From a halophilic archaeon J07HX64 (lineage in GTDB: Archaea > Halobacteriota > Halobacteria > Halobacteriales > Haloarculaceae), in the NCBI GenBank assembly GCA_000416085.1, contig KE356579.1:2165395-2188546 (forward strand): 23,152 nucleotides of DNA. The letters are read 5' to 3'. Shown in pieces: positions 7,189-16,001 of this stretch. The notes under the pieces were generated by a model. That model was not told the origin of the DNA and searched no databases. It worked only from the letters and a program-made list of their open reading frames with translations. Positions within the stretch are counted from its first letter, which is position 1; the number at the start of each line of letters is the position of its first letter. Both the position numbers and the translations under genes were made by a program.

Positions 7189-8223
7189 ATGCGAAGGTGG
7201 ACACTGCTGGCCGTGTGCGTGTTTCTCGTCGCGTTCTCGGGGTGTCTCGGCGCGGGTGACGGTATCGCTGGCGAGGACGGTGGTTCGGACACACCTGCAC
7301 AGGCAGACACCGGGAGTCCCTCCACGGGTGAACTCGAGGTCCACTACATCGATGTCGGGCAGGCCGATTCGACGCTCATAGTTACCCCGGAGGGGGAGAC
7401 CGTGCTCGTCGACACAGGGGGCTGGCAGTCCGACGGCGAGCAGGTCATCAGTTACCTGGAGGAGCGAGGTATCGAGCGAGTCGACCACCTCGTCGCAACA
7501 CACCCACACGCAGATCACATCGGGGGACACGCCGCCGTTATCGAGTACTTCGAGGAGGAGGGCGACGGTGTCGGGGCGGTGTACGACTCCGGCCAGCCAC
7601 ACGACACACAGACCTACGAGAACTACCTCGACGCTGTCGACAGCTACGGTCACGAGCTGTTGCTCGTCGAGGCGGGCGACCAGCTCCCACTCGACTCGGA
7701 GGCCGTCGAGGCGCTCGTGCTCAATCCGCCGACAGACGGTGACGGTGGGGAGTTCCACGACAACTCGGTCGCGCTCGCTGTCGAGTTCGGTGACGTGCGC
7801 TATCTACTAACCGGGGACGCCGAGCGCGAGGTGGAGTCGCGGCTCTCCGGTGAGTGGGCCGAGCAGCTCGATGCCGATGTCTACCAGGCCGGGCACCACG
7901 GCTCCAGCACCTCCTCGACGGGGTCGTTTTTCGACGCGGTCGACCCCGAGGTAGCCGTGATATCGAGTGACTACGACAGCCAGTTCGGCCACCCTCACAG
8001 CGAGGTGCTCGAGCGGTTCGCCGAGCACGGCGCCGAGACGTACTGGACCGGCGTCCACGGCGACGTTGTCGTGACGACCGACGGTGCCGAGGTGACGGTC
8101 AGCCCTGCCGAGTCGTTCTCCACGGACCCGATGGATCTGCTGGCGGAGAAGCCCCCGAACGGCCGGGTCGGACAGACTGCGCTCGTCGGAGATGAGCATC
8201 TTCCGGTCGGTGGGGTGGGATGA
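7189..8223 (+). CDS. ComEC/Rec2-like metallo-beta-lactamase-fold lipoprotein
   Basis: This 344-residue secreted lipoprotein has a metallo-beta-lactamase domain of the kind found at the C-terminus of the DNA-uptake protein ComEC, but no membrane channel. The signal peptide MRRWTLLAVCVFLVAFSGC ends in a lipobox with C19 as the lipid-modified residue. Then comes a Ser/Thr/Gly/Asp linker (20-47). The catalytic domain includes VHYIDVGQADSTL (51-63), metal-binding HPHADH (105-110), LTGD (D210), GHHGSS (235-240) and FGHPHSE (266-272). All metal ligands appear to be present. Homologues are thought to act as extracellular nucleases or phosphodiesterases; the substrate here is not shown. Start 7189 is decided by the signal peptide, with 22 upstream in-frame codons rejected. 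Its stop overlaps the DUF3006 start (ATGA), so the two are translationally coupled. Confidence 0.9.
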   Translation: MRRWTLLAVCVFLVAFSGCLGAGDGIAGEDGGSDTPAQADTGSPSTGELEVHYIDVGQADSTLIVTPEGETVLVDTGGWQSDGEQVISYLEERGIERVDHLVATHPHADHIGGHAAVIEYFEEEGDGVGAVYDSGQPHDTQTYENYLDAVDSYGHELLLVEAGDQLPLDSEAVEALVLNPPTDGDGGEFHDNSVALAVEFGDVRYLLTGDAEREVESRLSGEWAEQLDADVYQAGHHGSSTSSTGSFFDAVDPEVAVISSDYDSQFGHPHSEVLERFAEHGAETYWTGVHGDVVVTTDGAEVTVSPAESFSTDPMDLLAEKPPNGRVGQTALVGDEHLPVGGVG

Positions 8224-8504
8224 TGGACGGAACGTTCACCGGTGTGGTCGACAGAATCGTCGACGACACCACGGCGGTCGTTCTCGTCGAGGAGGACGGC
8301 GAGGTTGTGGAACAGGTGACGGTGCCGGCAGCGGAGTTGCCGGCACAGAGCAGAGACGAGGGTGGACGGATGTCCCTGACAGTCCGCGACGATGACCTCG
8401 TCTCGATGGAACACATCGAGGGGGACACCAGCGAACGCGAGGAGCGTGGGGAGTCGATCCAGGAGAAGTTCGACCGACTCTCGACGCGACTCTCCGAGGA
8501 GTGA
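8220..8504 (+). CDS. DUF3006 family protein
   Basis: This 94-residue acidic protein resembles DUF3006, a small beta-rich family of unknown function often encoded next to ComEC-like metallo-beta-lactamases in Firmicutes and archaea. The conserved core is FTGVVDRIVDDTTAVVLVEE (about 6-25), followed by VTVPAAELP and a second strand pair (MSLTVRDDD). A charged C-terminal helix (EEKFDRLSTRLSEE-type) follows. The ATG at 8220 overlaps the upstream stop by 4 bases; ATG 8223 is equally possible. No signal peptide is seen, so it would be cytoplasmic while its coupled partner is exported. That is unexplained. Confidence 0.8.
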   Translation: MMDGTFTGVVDRIVDDTTAVVLVEEDGEVVEQVTVPAAELPAQSRDEGGRMSLTVRDDDLVSMEHIEGDTSEREERGESIQEKFDRLSTRLSEE

Positions 8505-8727
8505 CCGCCCCAGCGTGACCGTGGGAGGACAGCTACCCGCCGGTGTTGTCATCCGGGCGCACACATCCGTGTCGCGCTCTACCGGGCCGTACTCGCCGTA
8601 CGCTTCCGGGCACAAGAGACACCGTAATCCTGGTCGGTAACAGAACACAGGAGAGCCACGCACAGCATCCGGACCGAGGGGTTCCGGTTGGAGCACAGAC
8701 AGCAAATTCTACCGGGGGATAGTGCCG

Positions 8728-9588
8728 TCACTCCCCACCGACGGTCACGGTGTGGCGGTACGCGTGGAGGAACATCCCCTGTTCGGGGATCTCGTAGACC
8801 ACCTCGAGTGTCTCCCCGACGTAGGTAAAGTCGGTGTCGGCGGGAAAGAGATCCCTGAGTGCGAGTTCCCACCCCTCACTGTACGTCGAGTCGACGCGCA
8901 ACACCAGTTCCTCCGCCGGCGTCCCGGTCCCGGCACCGACCAGAACCCCAGGATGGAGGTTCTCGGCGGGTCCGGCCGAGATGTCGAGGCGACGGTCGAC
9001 GAGCATCTGTCCGGTGACACGGGTAACGTGCAGTGTGAGCGACTCGACACCGCCGTCTGTCCGGTGGGTGAACTGGTTCATCCGGATGACGGCGGGGGTC
9101 GCGGTTGCGTCGGGTGCCGACAGCACTAACCCCGACTGGTAGGCGATGCGGCTTTCCGAGCGCGGGTTCTCGTAGGCGACGAGACCGAGCGACGTGTTCA
9201 GGAGGGGCGTCTCTGACCCGTCCGCCCGGCGGGTCGAGAGTGACAGTCTGCCCGCGTCCTCGCTCGTTTCGACCCACTCGCGGCTCTCTGTCACCCCTGT
9301 CAGCGACAGGTCCACCGTGGTCGTTCCCGCCGCGGTGTCACTGTGAACGGTCGCCCTGTCGACCGCCTGTGCGAACCCGGTGAGGTCCCGCTCGACGGCG
9401 GTGTCCGAGATGTCTGTGGTGCTGTCGGAGACACCTGTGACACCGAACCCGACGATGGAGACGATACCCGTCAGCACGATTGCGAGGACGAGTATCACAC
9501 CCAGCACGTGCGAGACACCGCGCCCGTCTGCCGGCAGACGCTCTCTGACCTCAGCTATCACCCTTCGATGTGTGTTGAACAGTCTCAC
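8728..9588 (-). CDS. Type IV pilin-like protein, DUF7289-like
   Basis: This 286-residue protein has a short cytoplasmic N-terminus and then a class III-like signal. A basic stretch ending in DGRGVSHVLGVILVLAIVLTG (about residues 21-41) matches the archaeal prepilin pattern, with processing likely before the hydrophobic segment and the segment used to pack into a filament. The remainder is an extracellular beta-rich domain with many Thr/Ser and acidic residues. It looks like a pilin or pseudopilin carrying a large globular domain. It is the last gene of the minus-strand pilus operon, separated by 57 bases from the preceding gene. I recall such proteins as the haloarchaeal DUF7289 family, a name given with moderate certainty. 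Confidence 0.75.
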   Translation of the reverse strand: MRLFNTHRRVIAEVRERLPADGRGVSHVLGVILVLAIVLTGIVSIVGFGVTGVSDSTTDISDTAVERDLTGFAQAVDRATVHSDTAAGTTTVDLSLTGVTESREWVETSEDAGRLSLSTRRADGSETPLLNTSLGLVAYENPRSESRIAYQSGLVLSAPDATATPAVIRMNQFTHRTDGGVESLTLHVTRVTGQMLVDRRLDISAGPAENLHPGVLVGAGTGTPAEELVLRVDSTYSEGWELALRDLFPADTDFTYVGETLEVVYEIPEQGMFLHAYRHTVTVGGE

Positions 9589-9645
9589 GCGGGCATCAAC
9601 CCCCTCGTCTGAACCGACACCGTGGGTTCTGTTCCTGTCATGATA

Positions 9646-10353
9646 TCACACCCGCCAGAGTTCGATCTGTATCTGTACGGTGGTGTACCGCGAGGTGGCG
9701 GTGACACCGGTTGCACCTGGGGCGTAGAACACCTCGGAGCCACACGCGCTGCTGTTGTCGAGTTCGGCGAGTGTACAGTTCCCGGCGCTCACCCGTGGCA
9801 CGTCGTCTGCCTGGAGGAGCACTGTCGTCGACGCGGTGACGCTGTCACCACCCGGCGGCCCCTGGTAGACGACCGGCCGTTGCTCGGTGACACCCGGCCC
9901 CGTCTCGTTCTCGTACTCGATGTGGATGTTGTACGCGACAGGGCGCTCGCCGAGCGTGTCGTTCAACAGCGCCGCAAGCGGGTGGGTCCCCGCCCCGTCG
10001 AAGGTCACGTAGTGTGGGTGGCCGGTGAAACTGGCCTCGGCGTCGATGAACACCCCGGCAGAGGTGTTCCAGTACAGCACTGCCGCGGTGAGATCACCCT
10101 GTGCGGCGGCGAGATCCAGCACGTCGTCGCCGGCCTGCTGTAGCTGTGTCTGTGCGAGTTCTGCATCGGCTTGCTGTGTGCCGAGCGGAAGCACCGACGC
10201 GACGACCACCAGCGCGGCGAGTAACAGCAACACTGCCAGAAACGCCTCCAGTGTCCACTGTACTCCACGGGTGTCGTCCCGCAGTTGTCTGCCCTGGTCG
10301 GGGCTGTCGTATCCGCCGGTCGACGGGTGAGACGGACCGGACACGGCTACCAC
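9646..10353 (-). CDS. Pilin-like membrane protein, DUF7288-like
   Basis: This is a 235-residue protein with a charged N-terminus of about 30 residues and one hydrophobic segment, VQWTLEAFLAVLLLLAALVVV (about 31-51). It then has an extracellular domain with three candidate N-glycosylation sites (WNTS, LNDT, DNSS) and two cysteines (NCTL, SACG) that may form a disulphide. The phrase TLEAF at the start of the membrane helix, with glutamate at a +5-like position, is typical of pilin-type assembly proteins. It overlaps the preceding gene by 7 bases (10347-10353), so the two are probably translationally coupled. It likely serves as a minor pilin of the PilB/PilC-type machine encoded upstream. It resembles the haloarchaeal family I know as DUF7288. 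Confidence 0.7.
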   Translation of the reverse strand: MVAVSGPSHPSTGGYDSPDQGRQLRDDTRGVQWTLEAFLAVLLLLAALVVVASVLPLGTQQADAELAQTQLQQAGDDVLDLAAAQGDLTAAVLYWNTSAGVFIDAEASFTGHPHYVTFDGAGTHPLAALLNDTLGERPVAYNIHIEYENETGPGVTEQRPVVYQGPPGGDSVTASTTVLLQADDVPRVSAGNCTLAELDNSSACGSEVFYAPGATGVTATSRYTTVQIQIELWRV

Positions 10354-10901
10354 ACCCTCACGAGCACTGTCTGGTACTCACCATCGCCGAACGTGACGAA
10401 CCGGTTCGACTCGAACACGGCCACGTCGGGCGGTGGTGACGGACCGAGGGCGTACTCGACGGTGGCGTTCGTGACGACACTCCCGTCGTCGACAACGGTG
10501 ACGTTCACGCGCAACTCCGACTCCACCCCGAGTGACCGCCGGAGCCACTGTTGTTCGGTCGTTGCGTTGCTGACCACACCACTGGCACGGGTACAGACCC
10601 GGCTCTCGTTCATGCTGAAGTACGCGTCGGCACACGACCGGTTGAGTTCGGTGTCCCGGATATCGGTCACCAGCAGGTCGCCGACGAGTCGCTGGTCTGC
10701 GTTCAGCGCCGCACCCTCGCGGTCCGGACTCGAGTCGACCCCGATGCTGAACAGGACACTCCCACCGGCGAAAAACAGTCCGACACCGAACAACAGGATT
10801 ATGATCCCGTTGAGGAAGTCGATCTGCTCGGCCTGCCCACGGTCGCGCTGTGACGGGCCGCCAGTCGACTCCAGTCCGCTCTGTGTGTTTTTCTGTCTCA
10901 T
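10347..10901 (-). CDS. Pilin-like membrane protein, DUF7287-like
   Basis: This is a 184-residue protein. The N-terminal 25 residues are charged and end RGQAEQIDFLNG, followed by a hydrophobic helix IIILLFGVGLFFAGGSVLF (about 33-51). The sequence QAEQIDFLNG before the helix, with an acidic residue near its start, is pilin-like. The external domain of about 130 residues contains two cysteines (SCADAY, VCTRAS), two or three N-glycosylation sequons (MNES, SNAT, TNAT) and a beta-rich tail. It lies 2 bases after the secretion platform gene and overlaps the next pilin-like gene, so it sits inside one tightly packed operon. Likely role is a minor pilin; I recall such proteins as DUF7287. Confidence 0.7.
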   Translation of the reverse strand: MRQKNTQSGLESTGGPSQRDRGQAEQIDFLNGIIILLFGVGLFFAGGSVLFSIGVDSSPDREGAALNADQRLVGDLLVTDIRDTELNRSCADAYFSMNESRVCTRASGVVSNATTEQQWLRRSLGVESELRVNVTVVDDGSVVTNATVEYALGPSPPPDVAVFESNRFVTFGDGEYQTVLVRVW

Positions 10902-10903
10902 TG

Positions 10904-12998
10904 TCAGACGAGGAAACCGGCAAGCACCCAGGCCAGGAACGTGATAACGACAAAGCCGATGGCGTACTTCAGCCCGGCGTATGCCCGGCCGGTCTGGACG
11001 TACCCACAGATCACACCCGCACAGCAGCCCTGGATGAGCGCGGCGTGCAGGTACAGCATCGAGAGCAACGACGGATTGAGGTCTCCAAAGTCCGCGAACG
11101 CGGCGTCCGGCGTCTCGCCGAGCACCCCGACGATGGTGTCGATAAAGAACTTCTCGAGCATGAGCAACACCGCCACGAACACGACAAAACTGATTGCGAT
11201 GATGACCACCTGCATCCGCGTGCGGGTGCGCTTCTCGCGCTCCAGGTCGTCCTGGATCTCCGAGAGGTTCGCCGCCGTCGTCAGAACGTCTGTTATCTGA
11301 TCGCTCGTCTCCTGGGCCTTCTGGACGAGTTTGACCGACCGGGCCAGTCTGGGGATGCGGTATCTGTTGTTGAACTCGACGAGAACGGCACCGAGTGAAC
11401 TGCCGAACGTGACCCGTTTGTACATACCCGTCAGCTCCCGGCCGAGACGGCTGGTGTTCTCCTCACCGGTGATGCGGACCGCCTCGAGCAACGGCTGACC
11501 GGTCGCGTTGGCGTTGGCGAGTTTCCGAAGGTCCGAGGTGAGCGTGTCGGTGACCGATGCGATGGTGCGTTCGCGCCACTCGTGGAAGACGGCGAGCGGC
11601 GTCGCTACCAGCAGAAACGGGAGCCCGAACCAGACAAACGACTGTGTGAGCGTCTGCTGTCGCATCGCCGCCGCGCTCGGTTCGGCCACCCCCTGCAGGA
11701 CCAGCGCGACGAGCACGACAGCCGTGAGCGGGGCCGTGACCGCGAGTGTGTACCGCGGTGAGGCCCGGAAGACGGCAAGTGGGTTTGCCAGCAGCTGTGA
11801 GACGCGGTGCCGAAGCTCCTCCGCCCGGATACGGTGCAGGAGTCGCTCCCTGGGCCGGGTCTCGACGTGCGCGTCGACGACACCCAGATCGCGAACCGAC
11901 CCCTCCCGTGTGACCCCGGTCACCGCACGCTCGCCCGGGTCGAGACGACCGGTTCCAGCCTCGTCCTGCATCGTTACACTCACCGCCAGAAAGTACAGGC
12001 CGTTCAACGCCGGCAGGACGACGTAGACTGTCACCAGCAACATGAGCAGTTGCTCGCTGCCCAGGAGCGACGTGATGACGAGCACGACTATCAGGATGAG
12101 CGGGAGTACCGTCAGCGAGATGTACACCTCTCCGAACACCTCCAGCGTGTTGAGCAGGTCCTCCTGTTTCCGCCGGCGCTGTTCTATCTGGTGTTCGGTC
12201 TCTGTCTCGAGGAAACTCGTCAGGTCGCCGCCGCTGTTCACCACGGAGAGCATATCTATCAGGAACGTCGAGAGGTCCTCGCTCGGGGTCGTCCGAGCGA
12301 CGTTCTCGACGGCAGTCTGATAGTCGACGTTGAAGTACTCCGTCTCGTGGGTGAGCTGTTGGAACTCGACGCGGCCTCGCCGTAGTGTCCTCGGACTCGG
12401 CAACGGCAGTGAAGATATCGAGCGTGTCCATCCCGCCGACCGACAGCGAGTACATGAATCCCACGACATCGGGCATCACGAGGTCGATCTCGCGGCGGCG
12501 CTGGTAGATCGGCGCCGCCGGGTAGTAGATGGCGACGAGAAGCCCCACGAACAGGCCGAGCACGGCAAACAGTGCGAGCCAGGACCCGACGAACAGGCCG
12601 TGACCGAGTGTCGACAGCACGAGTCCGAGCGCCTCACCCCACCCGGTGTCCGGTGGAGCGAGTGTCGCCGGCAGTTCGGGCCGGCCGAACATCGTCAACA
12701 CGAGCACACCGACCCCGCTACCGAACAGTCCTCCCAGCAGCGTCCCCAGCGCGAGCGCGTTCGAGAGGTAGATTTCGACTGGTGTCGATAGCTTCGCCTG
12801 TGCGAGACGCATCTCGAGCCGACTCACAAAGTGACCACGCCCGGCGAACAGCGACCGATATACCGGGTGGAAGACCTGCGAGAGCACGAGCGCGACACGC
12901 TGGTGATACCCACCCCCCGCGACCTGCTCGGTGATATCCTCGCCGTACCGCCCCTGTCCGGTCGCGTGCGTCGGGTCGTCGCGTCGTTCGAGTGTCAC
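10904..12998 (-). pseudogene. Type II/IV secretion membrane platform protein (TadC/PilC family), frameshifted
   Basis: This is the polytopic inner-membrane platform on which the ATPase builds the pilus. Residues 1 to about 205 (MTLERRDD.. through MDTLDIFTAVAESEDT) are in one frame. The rest, from about VEFQQLTHETEYFNVDYQ to the end, is in another. Between them YGEAA is in the third frame. Restoring one base in each of two sites (near 12370 in GAC-GCG and near 12385 in TAG-TG) yields one continuous reading of 698 residues with the expected transition EDTYGEAAVEFQQ. Total length plus two is a multiple of three. Two T2SSF-type domains are present, with about eight membrane segments. The GTG at 12998 overlaps the ATPase stop by 4 bases (12995-12998). 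The damage is more likely sequence error than recent decay, since the rest is pristine. Confidence 0.85.
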
Positions 12999-15253
12999 GT
13001 CCGGTCACCCTCCTCGTCTGTATCCCCGTTCTCGGACGCGGTCGGCGGTTCGGGAGACGGGACACGCGTGACACCGTCGCGCCCCTCGGTCCCCGGTGTC
13101 GACCCGTTCCTGTCAGAGTCCCCGGATTCCTCCCGAGGTGTCCCCGCCGGGAACCACTCGAACATCGACCCGGCATCGGCTCCCTCATCCGCTGCGGGCC
13201 TGCCCGGGAACCCGGAGGAGCCACCGGTCGTGTCGTCCCCGGACTGTCGGGTGTCGTCTGATTCACCCGTCGCCGTCACGTCCCCGCGGAATGCCCGGGT
13301 CTCACCGTCATCGTACTCCTCGAGGAGGGTAGCCCGGTCCTCCAGAACAGATTCGACCTCCTCGAGGAGGGTCGGATCCGGCGACGGACGCGGGACGAGC
13401 TCCTCCACCTCGTCGTCGACATCGATATCGATCGTCCGCATCGTGGTGAGTTCGTCGATACGGGCGGCGAGTTCGTCCTGACTGACCAGCGACATCGTCA
13501 GGTCGGGGCTGTGTACGTACGCCTGTATCGTCGCGGCTACGCCGGCGTACGTGTCGATACCCTCGCGAACGAGGTACGCGAGGAGCGCCTCACGCCGGCG
13601 CCACTCGCGGCGAAACTCCTCTGGTGTCCAGCCGTTGTCACGGCGGACCTCCTCCATCAGGTCTGTTCGGTCGGTCGTCGTCGGCCGAATCTCGTCGGCG
13701 ACGCTGTCGCGGTCGTATGTCCTGTCGACGACGAACTCGTCGAGTCCGGCGTCGTACTCGTCGATCTCGACGAGGCTCTTTGCTCGGCGAACCCGCCTGC
13801 CGTCGACCGTTGTCGAGGTCTGTGTCGCGACGATGTCGACCGCGCTGAACATCGAACTCGCGACGCTGATCGGCTCCGAGGTGAACCGCCGGATCACCTC
13901 TCTCGGGGAGTTCGCGTGGAAGGTGGTACAGACGGTGTGACCGGTGTTCATCGCCTGAAACAGCGTTCGACCCTCCTCGCCGCGGACCTCACCCATCAGG
14001 ATGTAGTCCGGACGCTTGCGCAGTGCGTCCTCGAGCAGGTCGAACTCGTCTATCGCACTGCCGTCGTCGGCCTGGAACGGCTCGCGGGTCGTGGTCGGGA
14101 CCCAGTTGCGCTGGGGGATCAATAGCTCGCGGGTGTCCTCGATGGAGACCAGTTTCCTGTCCGATGGGATGAAAAGCGACAGCGCATTCAGCGTCGTGGT
14201 CTTTCCGGAGGCGGTGCCGCCTGCGACGATCATGCTCTTACCGCTCTCGATTGCGAGCCAGAGATACACCATCTGTGACAGCGAGTACGTCTCCCAGGCG
14301 ATGAGGTCGACAGGGGTGAACGGCACCTCGCGGAACTGCCGGATAGTAAAGTTCGTTCCGCGGTCGCTGACCTCCTGTCCGAGGGTCAACTGCGCGCGCG
14401 AACCGTCCTCGAGGGTCGCGTCGACGTTCGGCTGACGCTTGCTTATCCCTTTCCGGGCGCGCTGTGCCAGTTCGATGACGAACTCGTCGAGTTCGTCGTC
14501 GCCGAAGCTGACATTCGTCAGCACCTGCCCGTAGCTGCTGTGGTAGACGAACACGGGCTCGTTGTAGCCGTCACAGGAGATATCCTCGACGTGAACGTCG
14601 TGTTTCAGCCCGTCGATGCGGTCGTAACGGATGAAGTTGCGCACCAGATAGTAGACGAGTGTCTCGACCTGGTCGTCGGTTAGTGACCCGCGCTCGCCGG
14701 TCTCGGGGTCACGCTCGACCGGGATCGGGTCGACTGTGTCGTTCCCGCGGGCTTGCCTCGCGGCGCGCCTGCGCAGGAGCGATATCAGCCAGCTCTTTGC
14801 GCGCCCCCCGAGACCACCCCTGCCCCCGGGCGGATCACCAGAGAGCAGGTTGTACCGGTGCATCAGCCGGAGCGTCTCGTCGCGAACCACCTCACCCCGG
14901 TCGGTCGGCGAGGCGTCGGTCGCCACCGTGTCGTAATCGATGCTGAGCTTGAGCTTGTCCGCGAAGAAATCCACCAGCGCACGCTCGGTGTCACTCAGCG
15001 ACGGCTCCACCAGGTAGTAGCGGTATTCCTGCTGTGTGACGTTCCGGTACAGCACGACGAAGGCAAACGGCTTGTTCACCCAGTACCGCTCCAACTCCTG
15101 CAGGTCGGGCTTCTCCTCGTTCGGAACTGCCGCCTCCAGGTCCGCGTGCCCCACCAGCGTCGGTGTGCCGTCCGACAGGGTAAAAAACGCACGCTCGTCT
15201 ATCCCCTCCGGTACCGCCAGTCTGCTCTGTGGTAACGTGTCCGAGCCTGTCAT
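12995..15253 (-). CDS. Type II/IV secretion system ATPase (PilB/TadA/ArlI family)
   Basis: This is a 752-residue cytoplasmic ATPase that powers pilus assembly. Walker A is GGTASGKT with K351. The Walker B and following signature is ILMGEVRGEEG (about 415-425), then the His-box-like CTTFHANSP. An N-terminal domain of about 150 residues precedes the catalytic core. The last about 133 residues (620-752) are highly acidic and low-complexity, rich in Asp, Glu, Gly and Ser, and contain an isolated aromatic patch SMFEWFPAGTP. That tail is unusually long for the family and is probably disordered. It is the first gene of the operon, followed by the platform protein with a 4-base overlap. The ATG at 15253 gives MTGSDTLPQSRLAVPEGI; no competing start is better. 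Confidence 0.92.
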   Translation of the reverse strand: MTGSDTLPQSRLAVPEGIDERAFFTLSDGTPTLVGHADLEAAVPNEEKPDLQELERYWVNKPFAFVVLYRNVTQQEYRYYLVEPSLSDTERALVDFFADKLKLSIDYDTVATDASPTDRGEVVRDETLRLMHRYNLLSGDPPGGRGGLGGRAKSWLISLLRRRAARQARGNDTVDPIPVERDPETGERGSLTDDQVETLVYYLVRNFIRYDRIDGLKHDVHVEDISCDGYNEPVFVYHSSYGQVLTNVSFGDDELDEFVIELAQRARKGISKRQPNVDATLEDGSRAQLTLGQEVSDRGTNFTIRQFREVPFTPVDLIAWETYSLSQMVYLWLAIESGKSMIVAGGTASGKTTTLNALSLFIPSDRKLVSIEDTRELLIPQRNWVPTTTREPFQADDGSAIDEFDLLEDALRKRPDYILMGEVRGEEGRTLFQAMNTGHTVCTTFHANSPREVIRRFTSEPISVASSMFSAVDIVATQTSTTVDGRRVRRAKSLVEIDEYDAGLDEFVVDRTYDRDSVADEIRPTTTDRTDLMEEVRRDNGWTPEEFRREWRRREALLAYLVREGIDTYAGVAATIQAYVHSPDLTMSLVSQDELAARIDELTTMRTIDIDVDDEVEELVPRPSPDPTLLEEVESVLEDRATLLEEYDDGETRAFRGDVTATGESDDTRQSGDDTTGGSSGFPGRPAADEGADAGSMFEWFPAGTPREESGDSDRNGSTPGTEGRDGVTRVPSPEPPTASENGDTDEEGDRT

Positions 15254-15263
15254 CCCTTCCTCG

Positions 15264-15303
15264 CTGAACTTACTGTTCAGATGATTCGTGATGGATAATA
15301 AAG
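15264..15303 (-). promoter_or_regulatory. Promoter of the pilus operon with a short inverted repeat
   Basis: On the minus strand TTTATTAT (forward 15296-15303) is a TATA-like box for the ATPase operon. Transcription would start near 15270. The perfect arms CTGAAC and GTTCAG with spacer TTACT occupy 15264-15280, exactly at the predicted start, and could be an operator. A weak GGAAGG lies shortly before the ATG. The box is close to the divergent acetyltransferase region. Confidence 0.45.
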
Positions 15304-15440
15304 CCTCGGGTGTCGACGGTGGTCAGATCGGGATACCACCGATATGCACACTGAAGTCCGCGCACGCGCAACTACACAAATCGAGCAGACGACACACGGA
15401 GGCGGGTGGCGAGACACCGGACGAGGCGGCCCGAGCGTCG

Positions 15441-15869
15441 GTGACACTGCAACCGGCAGACGAGCGGGAGATGGACCGCATCGAGCGGTTGCTGGCGGCG
15501 AACGATCTTCCCCACGGTGACCTGGGCGCGACGCCCGCGTCGTTTTATCACGCCACCGACGGGGGAGCGCTCGTCGGCATCGACGGCATCGAGCGCCGCG
15601 GTTCACACGGACTCCTCCGGTCGGTCGTGGTGCCCGAACCCCGTCGTGGCCGGGGTTACGGGACTCGACTGGTCGCGGCCCTGGAGGAGCGTGCGCGCAC
15701 AGAGGGGAAAACGCTGTATCTGCTGACAACGACCGCCTCCGTGTTCTTTCGACGCTGTGGCTGCGAGGAGACGGCACGCGAGCGTGTCCCGCCTGAGATC
15801 CGCCGGACGGCCGAGTTCACCGAACACTGCCCCGCCTCGGCGACCTGCCTCCGGAAGCGACTCCGGTAG
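15441..15869 (+). CDS. arsN2: ArsN2-like GNAT acetyltransferase
   Basis: This is a GNAT-fold N-acetyltransferase of about 142 residues. The acetyl-CoA binding motif is RRGRGYGTRLV. Ahead of it is the strand LLRSVVVPEP and after it the strand TLYLLTTTASVFF. The C-terminus, EFTEHCPASATCLRKRL, matches the end usual in ArsN2-type proteins of arsenic resistance clusters, where the substrate is believed to be an organoarsenical. No arsenic gene is nearby, so the substrate is uncertain. The open frame begins at 15288, but the first 51 codons (through ARAS) lack haloarchaeal character, so I chose the GTG at 15441, which gives MTLQPADEREMDRIERLL and a family-typical length. The next in-frame ATG, 15471, would cut the first helix. 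Confidence 0.75.
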   Translation: MTLQPADEREMDRIERLLAANDLPHGDLGATPASFYHATDGGALVGIDGIERRGSHGLLRSVVVPEPRRGRGYGTRLVAALEERARTEGKTLYLLTTTASVFFRRCGCEETARERVPPEIRRTAEFTEHCPASATCLRKRLR

Positions 15870-16001
15870 CCGGGCAGTTCACGCGCTGTCACGCGACCCG
15901 CGGAACGGCACGCGTGTCCAGTCTGCTCGCCCGGCACACGGGGCCGGGTACCCGGTTGGATTACTCGCGGAGGGATCCTCACGCCTCAACACAGTGAAAA
16001 A

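Noticed and set aside
6796..7758. Minus-strand frame of 320 codons
   Set aside because: It lies opposite the MBL lipoprotein, whose motifs are unmistakable. It is cysteine- and valine-rich with no family signature.
7995..8705. Minus-strand 236-codon frame with several cysteines
   Set aside because: Most of it is antisense to the lipoprotein and DUF3006 genes. The cysteine-containing part in the gap at 8505-8705 has no clear zinc motif spacing.
15288..15440. N-terminal extension of the acetyltransferase to 15288
   Set aside because: These 51 codons lack acidic bias, resemble no GNAT N-terminus and overlap the divergent promoter of the pilus operon.
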